A stretch of DNA of 64,000 bases from Arthonia radiata (GCA_002989075.1 PSQN01000017.1:2921453-2985452); one strand, 5' to 3'; counted from the stretch's first letter, positions 34,237 through 46,196 are shown. Notes: generated by a model not told the origin, from the sequence alone. Translations and numbers: made by a program.

Positions 34237-35280
34237 ATTGCTAAACGAATGACTGAATGGGAAGGGACCAAATGAATGAATGAGGGAAATGACGGTAGTG
34301 ATCACGACTAGGCCATGAGGATGGAGTTGAGATGCGATGGGGGATAATGACTACGTGGCGATGGGTAACGAGGATTACAGTGAGAAAGCTATGGACTCAT
34401 GTTGCAAGCGCGTTGCGGGCGCGAAGCTTTCTCATGAGCCCGCATATAGACCAGTCCGCGATGCGCAATTCGACTACGCCGGTAAGCTGCGAGAGCATCT
34501 CACCTCAATGAAAGCGAGAGGCCCGTAGCTTCCTCCTGTTGGTCACGTATACGCCAGTGGGCAAGGCGCACTGGCATGTATCTGTCAGTGCGCATCGATC
34601 AGCCGTGCAGATCGCCGGTGTTAGGCGCATGACTGAGCGTATAGATGATGAAACGTTGCTTGTTGGAGGTCGAGAACATGAAGGCCAAAGGTGAGATCTG
34701 GAAATGGATGTGCTTGGAATCCACGTTGCCGCTTAGAGATGGCCAAGAAATGACTGGCCCCAAGCGCCGTTTCACCTTTTTCAATGTACGCTAGCCTCTT
34801 TAGTCTTGCCTCTGTCGTCCGTAACGAACGGAGTATACACGTCGGCTGGATGCTTGGCAAACCTCGGCTAGATGGGGCCAAAAGATGATCTGGATTGAGA
34901 CAGTAGCACACATAGAATCTCAGTCAGGGCGCAAATATTCCCAACCCCCCGGCCCTCCGGTCACCTAGGTCCTCCCATAAGGCACCCCCTTCCTTCGCTA
35001 CGCTCCAGAGGGACCCTCTCTATAGGCCCCTTCCAGGTTCGCGTCGACTTACGTTTTTACAAGTTATACTAGCCCTCTGGGGGAAGGGGTTACGTAGTGT
35101 GTTTACGGGCACGGGGTAAGTCGGGTAAACCTCGTTTGGTGTTTCGGAGACTAATTGGGATTTTCGGACTCCAGCCGAGGTTTTGGCCCCATCCAGCCGA
35201 CCATCACACACTAACGATAGAGAGGTCCTTGGCGCTGCCTGTGTCTGCTCGTCGACTGTCAAGGAGACACTGAGAAAAGT
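34237..35280. other. Intergenic stretch containing a MITE-like repeat
   Basis: Promoter of the GH55 gene on its left. 34864-35200 is bounded by inverted repeats (separate entry). No gene is recognised. Confidence 0.45.
34864..35200. mobile_element. MITE-like inverted-repeat element, about 337 bp
   Basis: The ends TCGGCTAGATGGGGCCAAAA (34864-34883) and TTTTGGCCCCATCCAGCCGA (35181-35200) are inverted repeats with one mismatch in 20. The interior is unusual: C-rich on the left (about 34940-35035) and G-rich on the right (35080-35125), with internal complementary pieces. It has no coding capacity. No convincing target duplication is seen, so a simple hairpin-forming sequence is an alternative. 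Confidence 0.5.
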
Positions 35281-36411
35281 TCAATCGTCCACCTTCCACA
35301 ACCATGTCCCCAAGCACGTCGACAACGCGACCACGCCCTGCAACTCCTCCAGCGCTTTGTCAAGCGGCGCGGCGCCAACAGCAGTCCCTTCCTCCAAGTC
35401 CATCTCAACAATGAAAGTATACTCGAAAGCAACCTCTCCACCTTTCGGCCTCGCATTGATACTTGTGAGACTGAGCTGCTGCTTCGCGAAGACGCCAAGC
35501 GCATCTGACAGTCCTCCTGGACTGCCGTCTCTCGTTGGCGTGAGGATGAAGGTTACAAGGGCTTTCCTGCGGACTTTGGCGTCTGTAAGGTGCGGTAGTC
35601 GAGAAGGTGTCGTTTGAGACTGTGGCTGGATGATGAGGAAGCGCGTGACGTTCGTTGAGCTATCCTCGAGTCTATCGAGCAGGATCTCAGCGCCGTGGGC
35701 TTCGGCGGCCAGGTGCGAGGAGATTGCTGCGGTGCCACCTGATTTGTCGGCGGCAGCCAGAGCCGCAGCGGAGGAGGTAGAAGTGGCATCGTGGCATGTA
35801 ATGTCGAGCTGAAGACTGGGATTAGTGTTCTCTGTGTTAGTCAACGCGGAAGCCGTAGACACCGGTTTGGCTCCCGGAGGCGACAGCCCTAGTGCTTTCA
35901 AGAACTTCGTACATTGTCCCCATGCCTGTGGATGCGTGTATAGCTGCTTGATGTTGCTCAAATTAGGTAGCTGGTCTTTTCCGAAGGTCGGTGAGCTGAG
36001 CGCTTTCCTGCCATCTTGGGTTGCTGTTTCACGGCCATGCTGTCTGCGAGCGCCGAGCAGACAATGGCGGACGGGCACGCGCACCTCGCCGACTATGCGC
36101 AAGCAATTTGAGGTGTCAGGTAACGTTAGTTGGTCGAGCGTGGCTGCTACTGGTCCGTTGGTCGAGTTTTCAACGGGCACCACGCCATACGTCTCTTTTG
36201 ATGATGCTCTTACCGCTTCGAATATTGAGACTATGGTGGGATGAGGTGAAATTGGAGAGCTAGGAAAGGCCTTCAAAGCAGCCTACTCACGGTCAACGTT
36301 GTTTTCGCGATCTACCCGTTTTTGACCTCTCTTTATCAAATTATAACATACCTGATGAGTGTAAGATGCTTCAGGGCCGAGGTACGCCACCTCAATGGGC
36401 CCTGTGCCCAT
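35281..36411 (-). CDS. PHA2: Prephenate dehydratase
   Basis: Two exons, 36352-36411 and 35281-36282, with a 69-bp intron (GTATGT donor, TTGAC branch), give 353 residues. Exon 1 supplies the start MGTGPIEVAYLGPEASYTHQ; exon 2 continues AALKAFP. The enzyme converts prephenate to phenylpyruvate in phenylalanine synthesis. The catalytic domain includes GVVPVENSTNGPVAATLDQL and the TRF motif (NVTRFLIIQ), whose Thr is essential in the family. A C-terminal ACT domain (VTFILTPTRDGSPGGLSDAL, SINARPKGGE) is the expected phenylalanine-sensing part. A Ser/Thr/Ala-rich stretch between the subdomains is longer than in bacterial enzymes but usual in fungi. Confidence 0.93.
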
Positions 36412-36605
36412 CACACATTAGTCGTTCTGAATTGAGAGTTATTGTTGTATGGTAAGTTCGTCAACCGAGTAAACATGTGCAAATTGAGTACACGTGTGCG
36501 GATCGGCCCAGAGAATATATTGGAGATGTGCTGCAGGAGAGCGTCATATTGACCATTTGGCTCTCACGCTCTATACATGTGCTCTACATTGTATCGGCTT
36601 CTCAT

Positions 36606-37745
36606 CTACATCACCTCTGTCCTCGCCGTCCCCTTCACTGCCACGCCCCCCTCCGGCGTCTCAGCCCAAACATCCCACTTTGCATCCCCAACCCTCCTGC
36701 CACACAATCGTATCGGCTCATGACAATACAGGGGGCTCAAATTCCTGTATTCGATCACCTTCAGTTTCTCCCCATTCCCCTCACCTTCCAATTTCCGCTC
36801 CAATAGCGTCACCAAAAATGTAAAACTCAACGGTCCATGCACCAACATGCCCCGATGACCCTCCACGTTCCGACAATACTCCGGATCCAAATGTATCGCA
36901 TGCGCATTGTACGTCAGCGCGCTATACCGAAACAACAACTTCTCATCCGGTGTAGCCGTATGCTCAAAGCCCACAGGCAGGCCCTCCTCCTTCCCAGGCG
37001 GCGTCATCTGCTTCGTCCGCGCCGTCTCCATTTCCTGTGCTGCCTGCTCTTTGCTCCGCTCCCGCATAAACACGATGTTCCGCCTCTCGATCACACCAAC
37101 ATGCTCGCCAAAGTCTTCTTCGCTCTCTTGCCAGAGTCTCTGCCGCGTTGTGTCTTCGCTTTCGTCCTCTGAGCATGAGCCTACGCGCCGCTCTATGCCT
37201 ACGAAGATCTTCTCGGCGCCGGGCTTGCCTTTGATGGCGACATCGCGGATGCTTTCGAGGCAGGCGAAACGAGAGCCGTTAAGGAGGTTTGGACGTGCGT
37301 TGTTGAAGCGGACGGAGCCGCCGGCCCACATGCGGCGGATGAAGGGTGGGCCGGGGGATTGGAGGGGGTCGGTGCCATCAGGGAGGAGGTCGCGTGCGGG
37401 GATAGGAGGTGGGAAGTATATTAGATGGTGTGAGAGAGGGAGAGGCGTCGGATTAGATGTTGAGGGGAGAATGCGCGGAGCGTCGTTGTTGAACGCGGCC
37501 GATGGTGCGGGGAGGTGGTCGGCTAGAGCGATGTTGAGGAGATGCGAGGGCGTCGGGACTGCATAGTCGTAGACGATTGGTAGGCGGCGGACTGGTAAGG
37601 ACTGTTGCAAGTGTGTGAAATCGCCCCTCCGGCAATTGGTGGTCGAGAAAGCTCGAGCGCAAGAGGGCCTGCGACGGGGTTTCAATGAATGTCTCCCACG
37701 AGTGACCGCTTGCAAGATCAATGAAGACCTGCGAGAAGCGGACAT
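36606..37745 (-). CDS. Mitochondrial hydroxyacyl-thioester dehydratase, HTD2-like (hot-dog fold)
   Basis: A single exon of 379 residues when started at MSASRRSSLILQ; an open frame continues upstream but the chosen ATG is followed by a basic, acid-poor presequence that fits mitochondrial import. The N-terminal half carries the dehydratase MaoC-like features (PPFIRRMWAGGSVRFNN), the C-terminal half the second hot-dog motif: LLFRYSALTYNAHAIHLD, EGHRGMLVHGPLSFTFL. This matches fungal HTD2/mesaconyl-C4-CoA hydratase-like proteins, which remove water from 3-hydroxyacyl-ACP in mitochondrial type II fatty acid synthesis (and so support lipoate production). The exact substrate is inferred from the family. 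Confidence 0.85.
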   Translation of the reverse strand: MSASRRSSLILQAVTRGRHSLKPRRRPSCARAFSTTNCRRGDFTHLQQSLPVRRLPIVYDYAVPTPSHLLNIALADHLPAPSAAFNNDAPRILPSTSNPTPLPLSHHLIYFPPPIPARDLLPDGTDPLQSPGPPFIRRMWAGGSVRFNNARPNLLNGSRFACLESIRDVAIKGKPGAEKIFVGIERRVGSCSEDESEDTTRQRLWQESEEDFGEHVGVIERRNIVFMRERSKEQAAQEMETARTKQMTPPGKEEGLPVGFEHTATPDEKLLFRYSALTYNAHAIHLDPEYCRNVEGHRGMLVHGPLSFTFLVTLLERKLEGEGNGEKLKVIEYRNLSPLYCHEPIRLCGRRVGDAKWDVWAETPEGGVAVKGTARTEVM

Positions 37746-38185
37746 GCTGTGTTCAAGAGGTCTACGCAAGATCTCATGGACACAGAGCAGCAAATGCACA
37801 GGATGTATCAAGCGAGGAGCAATGGCCCGAGGGAGTGGGTGATCGCTGTGACCGGACTGTGTCACTGACTCGTGCTTCTGTTCGCAAATTGTGTTGGAAG
37901 AGCATGAGCTTCGTCTCAAAATTGCTCATGACATGCATTACTTTTTGTGTAGGGATACGCGGATTGTAGTAGTGGTAGCCATGGCTCTCATGCAAACCCG
38001 CCTTGTGCATCATGCCAGTGCCCCCTCTCCGCTGCCTTGACCAGTATTTTTAGCCATACGAGGGCCAGCTCGATCTCGCCAGCGCTCTTGCGAGCTCATC
38101 AATGTGTTCGTAACGGTCGTGAGAATGAGACGTGATTCGTATTTGATATGGCGGCTTCTTTGCGTAGAGGAGCCGCCGACTACTG
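37746..38185. other. Intergenic, no gene recognised
   Basis: This is the promoter of the HTD2-like gene and the 3' flank of the kinase gene. Confidence 0.4.
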
Positions 38186-39778
38186 TCAGAATCCCTCCTC
38201 GCCGGCCTTGCAAATTTTTATTTCTCTTCCCCATTCAGACTTGAGCGCCTGACTTGCCGTAATACGACGGCCAGGATTTGGGTCAAGTATGGAGTAGATG
38301 ACGTTGCGACAACGAGCCTATGGAGAGGTTAGCGCTGGTAACTCCCGCAAAACACAGGTGTGAGCACTTACTCTGTGTAGTGTCTCGATGGGACCATAAC
38401 CATCCTCGTCCCGGCGACCCTCGAGATACCGCTCATAGAACTCATCTTCATCTTTCTTCGCTAACCGCCAGAGATGCCGCCCAGTACGCATAGCCATGTA
38501 GATGACACCACAGGCCCAGACGTCCACAGCCCTGGGATCAAACTCGGTGTCGATGTACTCTTCCGGAGAAATGTAGGGAGCGCTGCCGCACAAGCCAGCA
38601 ACCATGTGTGGCTCTTTTTCCCAAGCCATGCGGAAACACTCGCCGTTGCCAAAGTCGGTGATTTTGAGGGAGCCATGGGTGGTGAGAAGCAGGTTCTCGG
38701 GCTTCAAGTCTCGGTGCGCGACGCCCATCTCGTGAATGTACTCGACGCCGCGCATGAGCTGCTTGAAGTAGCAGTCTGCCTCGACGACCTCGAGTTTGCC
38801 GGCAGCCAAGACAAGACTGTACAAGTCGCCACCCGCGCAGAACTCCATGACTTCGCAGAAGTCACCCTTGGCATCTTTCATTAGATCGAGGGTGTGGATG
38901 ACGTTGGGATGCCGCAAGGCTGAGGAGATGCAGAACTCGGAGGTGAGGCGTTTGTTGTACTTCTTTGGCGATTCCTGGGGTCTTCTGCGAAATTCCTTCA
39001 CCGCGTAGAGCTGCTCTTTCTTCGGGTCTTTGATGTCTGACTTGTGTGAGATGCGAACGATGCCGAACGCACCGCGCCCGACCACCTCTTGACATTTGCC
39101 ATACTTCTCAACAAGAGTATGCGCGCAGTTGGGTCCACCCTTCTCATCGTTGGCCACCTTTTCGCTCTTCACTTGCTCAACCCAGCTGGACATGAGTGAC
39201 AGCTGATGGTCAGGATTGTCGTCTTTCTTCTTCCCTAAGAGCATGCTGCGGAACATGTCGCCAAGCTTTTCTTGCCGCTTCTCCGACTTGAGAAGGTGCT
39301 CATGCTTCCCGTCTTGAGACATTGTGAAGCGCTTTGACTGTGGAGTGGGACTGGCAGGATCTGTTTTCTTGGAGCCGTCGGGGCCTGTACCGCCTACGCC
39401 ATTTGGCTGAGCCTTGAGAGTAGCAACGTTAGATGGTTCGCGACTAGGTGCTGCAGGGCGCACATTTGTTTTGGCCGGGTCGCCATCATATGAGGCTTTT
39501 CTTTCTCGGAGAAGGGCGGCATCGCCTTTGATGGAGAACATGCGCGTCAGCCGAGTCGAGAAAGGTGGCCTTTTCTGGTGAATTTGGTCTGCATTGACCG
39601 AGGAATTACGTGGGGGCTGCTGTTGCTGCTGATGCTCGGCGGTAGCCGGGGCCTCGCTGTTTGCGGAAGGCGGCAACGTAGTGAACTTCGCATCGTGAGA
39701 GCTTGAAGAATTGACAGATATGGCCGGAGATGCTGTTTTGGATTGGCTACCGGTGCTTGAAGCATTGGATGCTGCCAT
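38186..39778 (-). CDS. HAL4: Serine/threonine kinase of the Hal4/Sat4 type
   Basis: Two exons, 38372-39778 and 38186-38317, with a 54-bp intron, give 512 residues. The first 230 residues are Ser/Pro/Gln-rich and disordered. The kinase domain has GRGAFGIVRISHK (glycine loop), YAVKEFRRR (ATP lysine), HRDLKPENLLL (catalytic loop), ITDFGNGECFR (DFG) and GSAPYISPEEY (activation segment). Exon 2 adds the C-terminal part of the catalytic domain and the family tail SEWGREIKICKAGEEGF. In yeast Hal4/Hal5 stabilise the potassium transporters Trk1/Trk2 at the plasma membrane and so control salt tolerance. The frame is open 38 codons further upstream from another ATG, so the start is a choice. Confidence 0.9.
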
Positions 39779-41315
39779 GCGTGGATGAGAGAGCTGCTGA
39801 GGTTGCGATGAGACTGGAGGAGAATGGGTCGATCTACACGGTAGCGTGGGGAAATTGGTGAAAAGTGAGTCGGGTCGGAGCCTGAGCGGCAACGCCCTCT
39901 GGTGACCTTAATAGCGCCACAAACCAAAAATTGGAACTGATGCAATGGAATCTTTGCGATGTGAATGGGCGGCAGGAGTAAGCGGACGAGAAAATGACGT
40001 TCCGTGCGCAGGCGAGCTCTTGGCGGGTAGATCCTTTTTCCTGCGCGTCAGCAACGCCCAAGGTGGCGGTGCAGGAAAGATGTACCACGTGCTCAAACAC
40101 AGCTGACAAATGCTTGCTCTTCGAACTGTGTTTGGGCCTGTGACTTTCTGGAGGATGCTGTGGGTCGAGTCGCTGTGGCTGTCAAAGGAGCGAGAGAATG
40201 CTGGCGGCGTGTAGGCTTGGACGGATGCGGAAGGGGTCTGCTCGGTCAGTTGAGGAAACAATAGACCACGAGCGGACAGAGACAGCTTATGAGGGAGAAA
40301 ACGGGAGAGCGCGCGTGAGTGTGCGGGGCGACCTCAGGGTTGTCGACGACTAGGGAAAAGCCAAAGATGGGTCCAGTGCGCCGGCAATTGTGCCATTTGT
40401 GGAGTGGAGGAGCGGAAGGGAGGCTACTGACGAGGGACTAGTCAAGCACGCACGGCACGCACAACAGCTATGTAAGAGAAACCTGAGGCCCATTATTATC
40501 ATTCTAAGTCTTCTTCTTGCTCACCCTTTCTTGCTCGTCGCCGCACCAAAGGCGCTGCTCCACCATCTTCAATCGTGTGTCGAGCTACCTCCAATCGAGG
40601 GCCCATGTGCATGATTTGTGGCGAGCAGGTGAAGGGGGAAGCTGCTGGGCCTTGAGGCGGTCAGATTCATCATCAGAGCTATTTCGATCTCGACGCGTCT
40701 ATTGGAGCTAGAGAGTACTTCTGTGCGCGCTTCTCTGCACCACGCGCCCCCTCATTCCTCACTGGCTGCATCTCCCCTTCAAACTCTGTTTCACGGGCTA
40801 TCATAACATTTGCTGGCATTATCGATCGTCTTGACTCTTTGGTTCCACATCCATGTCATTTCTTGGCCTTCGACACCGCCGCAACGTTCGCCCAGAGTCA
40901 TCGACGTCTTAGCAAAAGCTTGGCTCGCTTCTTCCTGCGTGATCTCTTCTGGTCGACGCTCACGTTCGGCGTCGCTCCGATGGTGTCACGCTGACGGCGA
41001 GAAGTACTGCCACCCCGAGAGCTCGTGCCCCTGACCCGACAGTCCCACGCATGTTGACGCCATTCTGCATCGTCACATGCCACCCACCGATCTGGTTCAG
41101 CAGACGCATCGTACCTAGCCTTACCCTCGGGTTAGCCTTACCCTCGGGCTAGCCTTACCCTCGGGTTAGCCATACCAGTGAGTGGCCTTCGAAGCCTGAC
41201 TTGCCCTACGCGCTTAACCTTCCGGAAGTGTCGCTTTCGGTCCCACTGTTGATAAGCAGCATCACTTCGCTCACATATCCGCATATCAAAAGTCAGACTC
41301 CTTAACAGCTCAAGC
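39779..41315. promoter_or_regulatory. Divergent promoter region between the kinase gene and POP8
   Basis: A long (1.5 kb) spacer between divergent start codons. It probably contains the long 5' leader of the kinase gene. Apart from the 17-bp tandem repeat near 41.1 kb I see no structure and no gene. Confidence 0.4.
41116..41176 (+). repeat. 17-bp tandem repeat, about 3.6 copies
   Basis: The unit is TAGCCTTACCCTCGGGT. Units at 41116, 41133 and 41150 are complete (one T/C difference); a partial one follows at 41167. It lies about 140 bp upstream of the POP8 start codon. Confidence 0.9.
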
Positions 41316-41720
41316 ATGGCTTCATCCAACCATCAAATTCCCTCTGTTGCTCCCGCACCGCGCTTTCAACAGGTTCTGTCTGAACCTCGCTGGAGCTATT
41401 TCCGCCTGTCCACTCTCCCCACCGCTTCACCTTCTCGCCAGGATCTTGACGCGACGACTGTGCGACTCGCCCTGCTACAGGCATTGACAACTTATCTCGG
41501 CGATCATGGCGCTGCCATTCCCATAGATATCCTTCAGATCGAGCACGCGTCGCCGTCAAGCAGCGTGATTGTTCGCATCCCGCATGAAGACCGCAGCGCT
41601 TTTGCAGCATCTATCTCGACCGCCGGGGGAGCTACTCGAGCGCCTCTGCGCATGGCTGCGTCGGCTGATTGGCTCCCCGGTCTTACTGCCGCCTCCCCTA
41701 CCAGCCTGTTCGAGCACTGA
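41316..41720 (+). CDS. POP8: Ribonuclease P/MRP subunit Pop8
   Basis: A single exon of 134 residues. The Pop8 pattern is visible: WSYFRLSTLP near residue 26, then LDATTVRLALLQALTTYLGD, HGAAIPIDILQIE and SSVIVRIPHEDRSAFAASIS. Pop8 is a small ferredoxin-fold-like protein that pairs with Pop6/Pop7-type subunits in the nuclear RNase P and RNase MRP particles, which process tRNA leaders and rRNA precursors. The length fits. No intron is needed. It sits alone, divergent from the kinase gene. Confidence 0.78.
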   Translation: MASSNHQIPSVAPAPRFQQVLSEPRWSYFRLSTLPTASPSRQDLDATTVRLALLQALTTYLGDHGAAIPIDILQIEHASPSSSVIVRIPHEDRSAFAASISTAGGATRAPLRMAASADWLPGLTAASPTSLFEH

Positions 41721-43934
41721 GCGGACGAACGCACTCCCCAACCGTAGACTAAACGCGGCTCAATACGCTCCTATAGTCAACAGAGAGCCGTTTGAGATAC
41801 CATTCCCAAGGTAGTGAAGGCCCTGCTTGGTATTCACCAGGACGAGAATAACTCGGACCGGTGACAACAGGTATTTACCACATCTGACACCGCCTCATGC
41901 ATGTTCTTGAACTCTATTTGGCCTGTTCACCGTCGGCGGGACGCTATCTCATATCTTTCCCATCAGGACTTGCAGAAGCTATGCTCGAGGCTAGTGGAAT
42001 AAGTTTCCGCATTGGAAGCCACATCTCCGGCGGATCTGGCTTTTCAGACCAAAGGTGCCATTCTCTATCACGCAATACGTACATAGGTCCTTAACGGCCT
42101 CATGCACTTTGATCTATTCCAGACTATGGTATCGATAATCTCGCAGCTCTCCTCTTCTTGCTCGGCACACCCTCATGGTGCGAAAGCGCACACTCAGAAT
42201 CAAAGCGCAGCCTGCACTCATTGCTCTAGAGCCTTAACGATAGGCTTGCTGGGACGAGGGTCTGCGCTAAGCTTCAACCATGCTTGCACAACACTACACA
42301 ATAATTGCATAGAACGATGAATACCATGCTCAGCTTTCACTGGACAGCCTAGACTTTCCTCTGGTCTGGTCTGGACTGAACTCGTTATCTGGGATCTCAA
42401 CCGATGAATAAGCCCAGGCACAGCTGGAAATGCCGAAGATGCCGATACAAACGTGCTCGATATTACCTTCTGATCGCATCACCGAAAGCTGACCCACCCA
42501 CTCGTACAACCTCCAATGTTGACAGCGAAGCTGTAACACAGCCTCATCAAACTGCCGACAACCGTGCTGTGCACCCTCAAGGCTTATTGCAGCCGCGCTC
42601 GTCGTTCGTGCACTTCCGGCGGATTGCCGCATAGCCGCGGAACTTTGGCGGATAACCGTCGAGCCTTCCACTTGCACTACGTTCAGTGACAATGAGGCAC
42701 ACCGTTTCACAAGCCAGCAGTGCCGTGTCGTTTTGGCAACTAGTCCTTGCTGACGTCCCTTAACGCTGGTGGAGCGTAGGAATCTGGAGTCAATGGCACC
42801 GCCTCAGCTTCCATCGCGAACAGGTTGTACAAGCGAGTTTGTGTGCACGATAGCTAGTAGACGCTGCGAACAAGCCCCCAGCAAGAATACACTCAATATC
42901 GACGGTCAGTCAAACCATCCAGTATCATTGTCATGCCCTTAGAATGCAGCAAAATTGCCAATCGCCATCTTTGCATTCTCGATATTATGTGTGTGTCGCC
43001 ATTGCCATCAAGCTCTGAAGTGACCCGGTGGGTCGAAAAGAGTTCTGAGCACCAGAGCTACTCCGTAATGAGAGGCTAGTGAATCCGCAAGCGTGGGACC
43101 GATGGCACGGGCCTTCCGTGGCGGCTTGGCCGGCGGGCTAGCCTTTTCGGGCCATCAGAGAATAGTGGAAAAAATCTTTTTACTTCCTTACTTCCCAGAC
43201 AGGCTGGCGAGTATCGAAGAGGAGCGACTCGCAGACTTTTCTGGCTCTTATAGAGCCATACACGAGCTCAGACCGAGTTCAGAGTCCTGGGCGTTTCCGG
43301 CTGCTAGAAGTTTCCCATCCGACCATCCAAGATCTGCCGGTCACCTTGAACAGCGCGTCTCAGCTCCCGAACGCCTATTTCTCGCGTAGAGTAGGATTCT
43401 GTTTCAGGATATCCAACCCCCTTGCAGTCTCTGGATGAGCAGAAGACTGTCTGCTCGACAAGTGTCTTCCTATGAGCACGGAGGCGGGTCTACCAAAAGA
43501 GTAACGCTACGTGCTTACAGTCCACTGGCTCCATTTGATGCCGATTCTGCGCAACACTCCTTCAAAAATGACACTGAACGCGAGGGTGTGCTAGCTTTCA
43601 CGCTCCATCCCGGACACCACACTCATATCGCTGACGAGCACAGTTGTCATGAATGGAAGTGAGACGATGCTGCACTTACGCCGTATGGACCTGCTTGATG
43701 CTTCACCTGATATGGCATTTGACTGTATCCAGCTTGCCTGATCATCTATAGTAGATCCATCGCTTTCCGGCTGGACTTCCTTATTCAGAGCAAGCGTAGA
43801 GCGCGTTTGCATCTCATTAGGCTCCCGGCACGTGCCCAGAAAATTGCACACGCTCAATCTTCACCCTTTCCTCTCATTGCATCTCGGTTATTTCGCTCTA
43901 ATGCTGTCATCGACTTCAAATCAACAGAAGGGTC
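41721..43934. other. Long stretch without a recognisable gene
   Basis: About 2.2 kb. Several open frames of 60-126 codons occur on both strands (for example 42330-42710 minus, 43093-43389 plus), but none has a domain, plausible composition or matching splice structure. Base composition is normal, with no RIP-type TA enrichment. Confidence 0.4.
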
Positions 43935-45883
43935 ATGGCCTCAGAAGTTGATGCTCGCGACACGCAAGGAGCAGCGACAGCGCTCAAGAATCTCGACCTG
44001 GAGGCAAAAGACTACTGCGCGCCTTGCGCCAACACCACAACTGCGAAACATGACCGAACAGTCAACTGTCCTAACGACGGTACTCAAGTCTGCGGAAAGT
44101 GTAAGCTTGTTGCAGTGAGTCTAGCGTCATACCTATGTAACATTCACTTACACAAACACAGTATTGCTCTCTGAAATGTCAGAAAAACCACGAGCAACCT
44201 CACAAAGCCGACTGCAAAGCTCCACAAGCGCAACAGACATGGGTCCCGGCATGGGTCCGCGAAGGGCGGAAGCCAAAATTTGACGATGCAAAGAGTTTTT
44301 TAGGCCCAGGTTGGGAGAAGTCTCTGAATGACACTTGGGCTAATGTCCCTGCTGTTGATGTGCTAAACCTGACGGGCAACGAAGGCGCCGGTTGTGACTT
44401 AAATCTGGCGGTGTGCTTTGCTGGTGTGTCACTGCTTTGTTTCAGGCTTCTGAACTATCTATAGCTAACGTCCGACTCCAGCTCCCAACAGCTTCGCAAA
44501 CATGGTTAAAACGATCAAGGAGCTCCCCAGTGCCTTTAAGGGTCAACCCACCATCACCTTCAGCTCAAGCGACATGTACGCAGTAACCCGAAACTTTATC
44601 ACTCTCATGTTCCTCATTAAAATCGACAATGCTGCAGCCGCAGCGGACGCGGTGATGCACCTCCAATACTCAACTCGCATCAAACCGGTGCACAGATCCT
44701 ATCTCGAACGGTTTGTCTTCAGCGCTTTGAACGACGTGGTGAAGAAGACCAAAAACAAGCCTGCCGATGTACTGCAGGTCAAGTCTTTCCAAATGAGCCA
44801 TGGTACTCTGCGCGTCGCGCTTTGGAAGGCGCAATGGCAGAAAATGCAAGCGATCGTCAAGAAAGTGTGCGAGCCGGAGACTGCGGATGCGTCTCGACGA
44901 GCGACGACCATGGGTAACCAGGACCGCATCGATCGCGAGTTGTACCTCACACGGGTTCAATTGCATCGTAGGGTCAGTAAGCTCAAGTTCCGCGAGAGCG
45001 GAGTGCTCTTGGAGCATGGTGCGTCGCAGGACGACTTCAATGTCGTCAATCCGTACGTGGTCTAAAGCTGCTGCCTACCGGGATTTACTGACATCAATCC
45101 AGAACCATGTTTGACAGCAAGGGTCGTTATCTGCTATCAGACGGCTTCGAACCGCTCAAAGACTGGCATCCCCAAGATGTTGAAGACCATTACTATAAGA
45201 GCGGCGGGCACCTACCCGAAAACGATCTATACGGCCAGCTTAAGTCCTACTTGCTCAACGTCATTACCACCGCGCATCAAAAGCTGCGCCAACACAAGGT
45301 CACCTGCACCATATACGGTGTCGACCTAAAGAGCATACACACCGTCCTGCCCACCGTGCGCTTCGACCGCATCGACGTCTCGCACGCCGTCGACAACACG
45401 CATCTGGGCACCGGACCAGTCCTGAAAGCAACGCGCCCACTGCTCAACACCGCCAATCCTCATGCCACGGTCGTTGCGCTCTACCTCTCCGCGTTAGAGG
45501 AAGTCGAAACCTACAAGCGACTGCAGTGGCGTCCCGACGGAAGCCCAGATACACCGTTGGTCATATACCTACGTATTACCAAAGCAACTGGAAAAGACGA
45601 TGAGCAACTGATGCTATACAATCTCGGGAAGCGCATGTACGCGCCTGTGGACAAGTGGTTTGGAGAGTATCTCGAGACGAATCGATATAAGATTGGAGAT
45701 GTTGCGCAGAAGGAGGGAATGAGCATGAGGGAACACAATACGGTCGTTGCGAGGAATCCGCTGCGCTTGCGGAAAGGCTGGCAGTTGGGTGGCCAGGAGG
45801 AGTTCGATTTGATGTTTGCGGCTGGCCTTTCGGGGTTTGAGACGTATGTTGAATCGGTGCTGGATGACAAGGCCCGCGATTGA
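43935..45883 (+). CDS. MYND zinc-finger/DUF4470 protein, copy 1
   Basis: Four exons, 43935-44114, 44162-44423, 44482-45052 and 45103-45883, give 597 residues. A MYND finger is split by intron 1: CAPCANTT, then CGKCKLVA joined to YCSLKCQKNHEQPHKADC, with all Cys/His ligands present. DUF4470 follows (VDVLNLTGNEGAGCDLNLAV, then ANMVKTIKELPSAFKGQPTI). The C-terminal half (about 350 residues) has no domain I know but is shared with copy 2. MYND fingers bind proline-rich peptides; the role of this family is unknown, probably nuclear or cytosolic. In DUF4470 the usual NDRD element is replaced here by SSSDMY. Intron positions and phases match copy 2 exactly. Confidence 0.88.
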
Positions 45884-46196
45884 GAAGGCTGTCATCCTTG
45901 ACGAGAACGCGCAGCGTCTCGGCGAGACGTCTGCTTCAATCTTCTCCACGACCGGGTTTGACAAAGGCTGGACTCTAAGATCTGAACTGGTCCTATCGCT
46001 TCGACTGAATGCATGTAGCCGAGACTCCAGGCACCAATGCGGCATGCAGAAGCGACGTTTGCTTTCTGTTTGCTTCGCGTTTGCCTTCGGTTTATCACCT
46101 GCGTTTGCCAGAGGCTGAAAATTCCGACACCCCTCTGGACTCTTCTCCAGAACCCATCTTCTCTTGCACACAATCACTACTCTTCCTGAACTCAAG
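45884..46196. promoter_or_regulatory. Spacer between the tandem MYND genes
   Basis: 313 bp between the stop of copy 1 and the ATG of copy 2; it must hold the copy 2 promoter. No other structure is seen. Confidence 0.4.

Noticed and set aside
34920-35180. C/G-rich segment considered as a tRNA or rRNA fragment
   Set aside because: No cloverleaf or rRNA-like core; it fits better as the interior of an inverted-repeat element.
36606-37745. HTD2-like gene considered as fumarylacetoacetase or enoyl-CoA hydratase
   Set aside because: The FRYSALTYNAHAIHLD and EGHRGMLVHGPL hot-dog motifs point to the HTD2/MaoC-type dehydratases instead.
42330-42710. Minus-strand open frame of 126 codons
   Set aside because: No recognisable motif, no good splice partner, and other frames in the same place are equally open.
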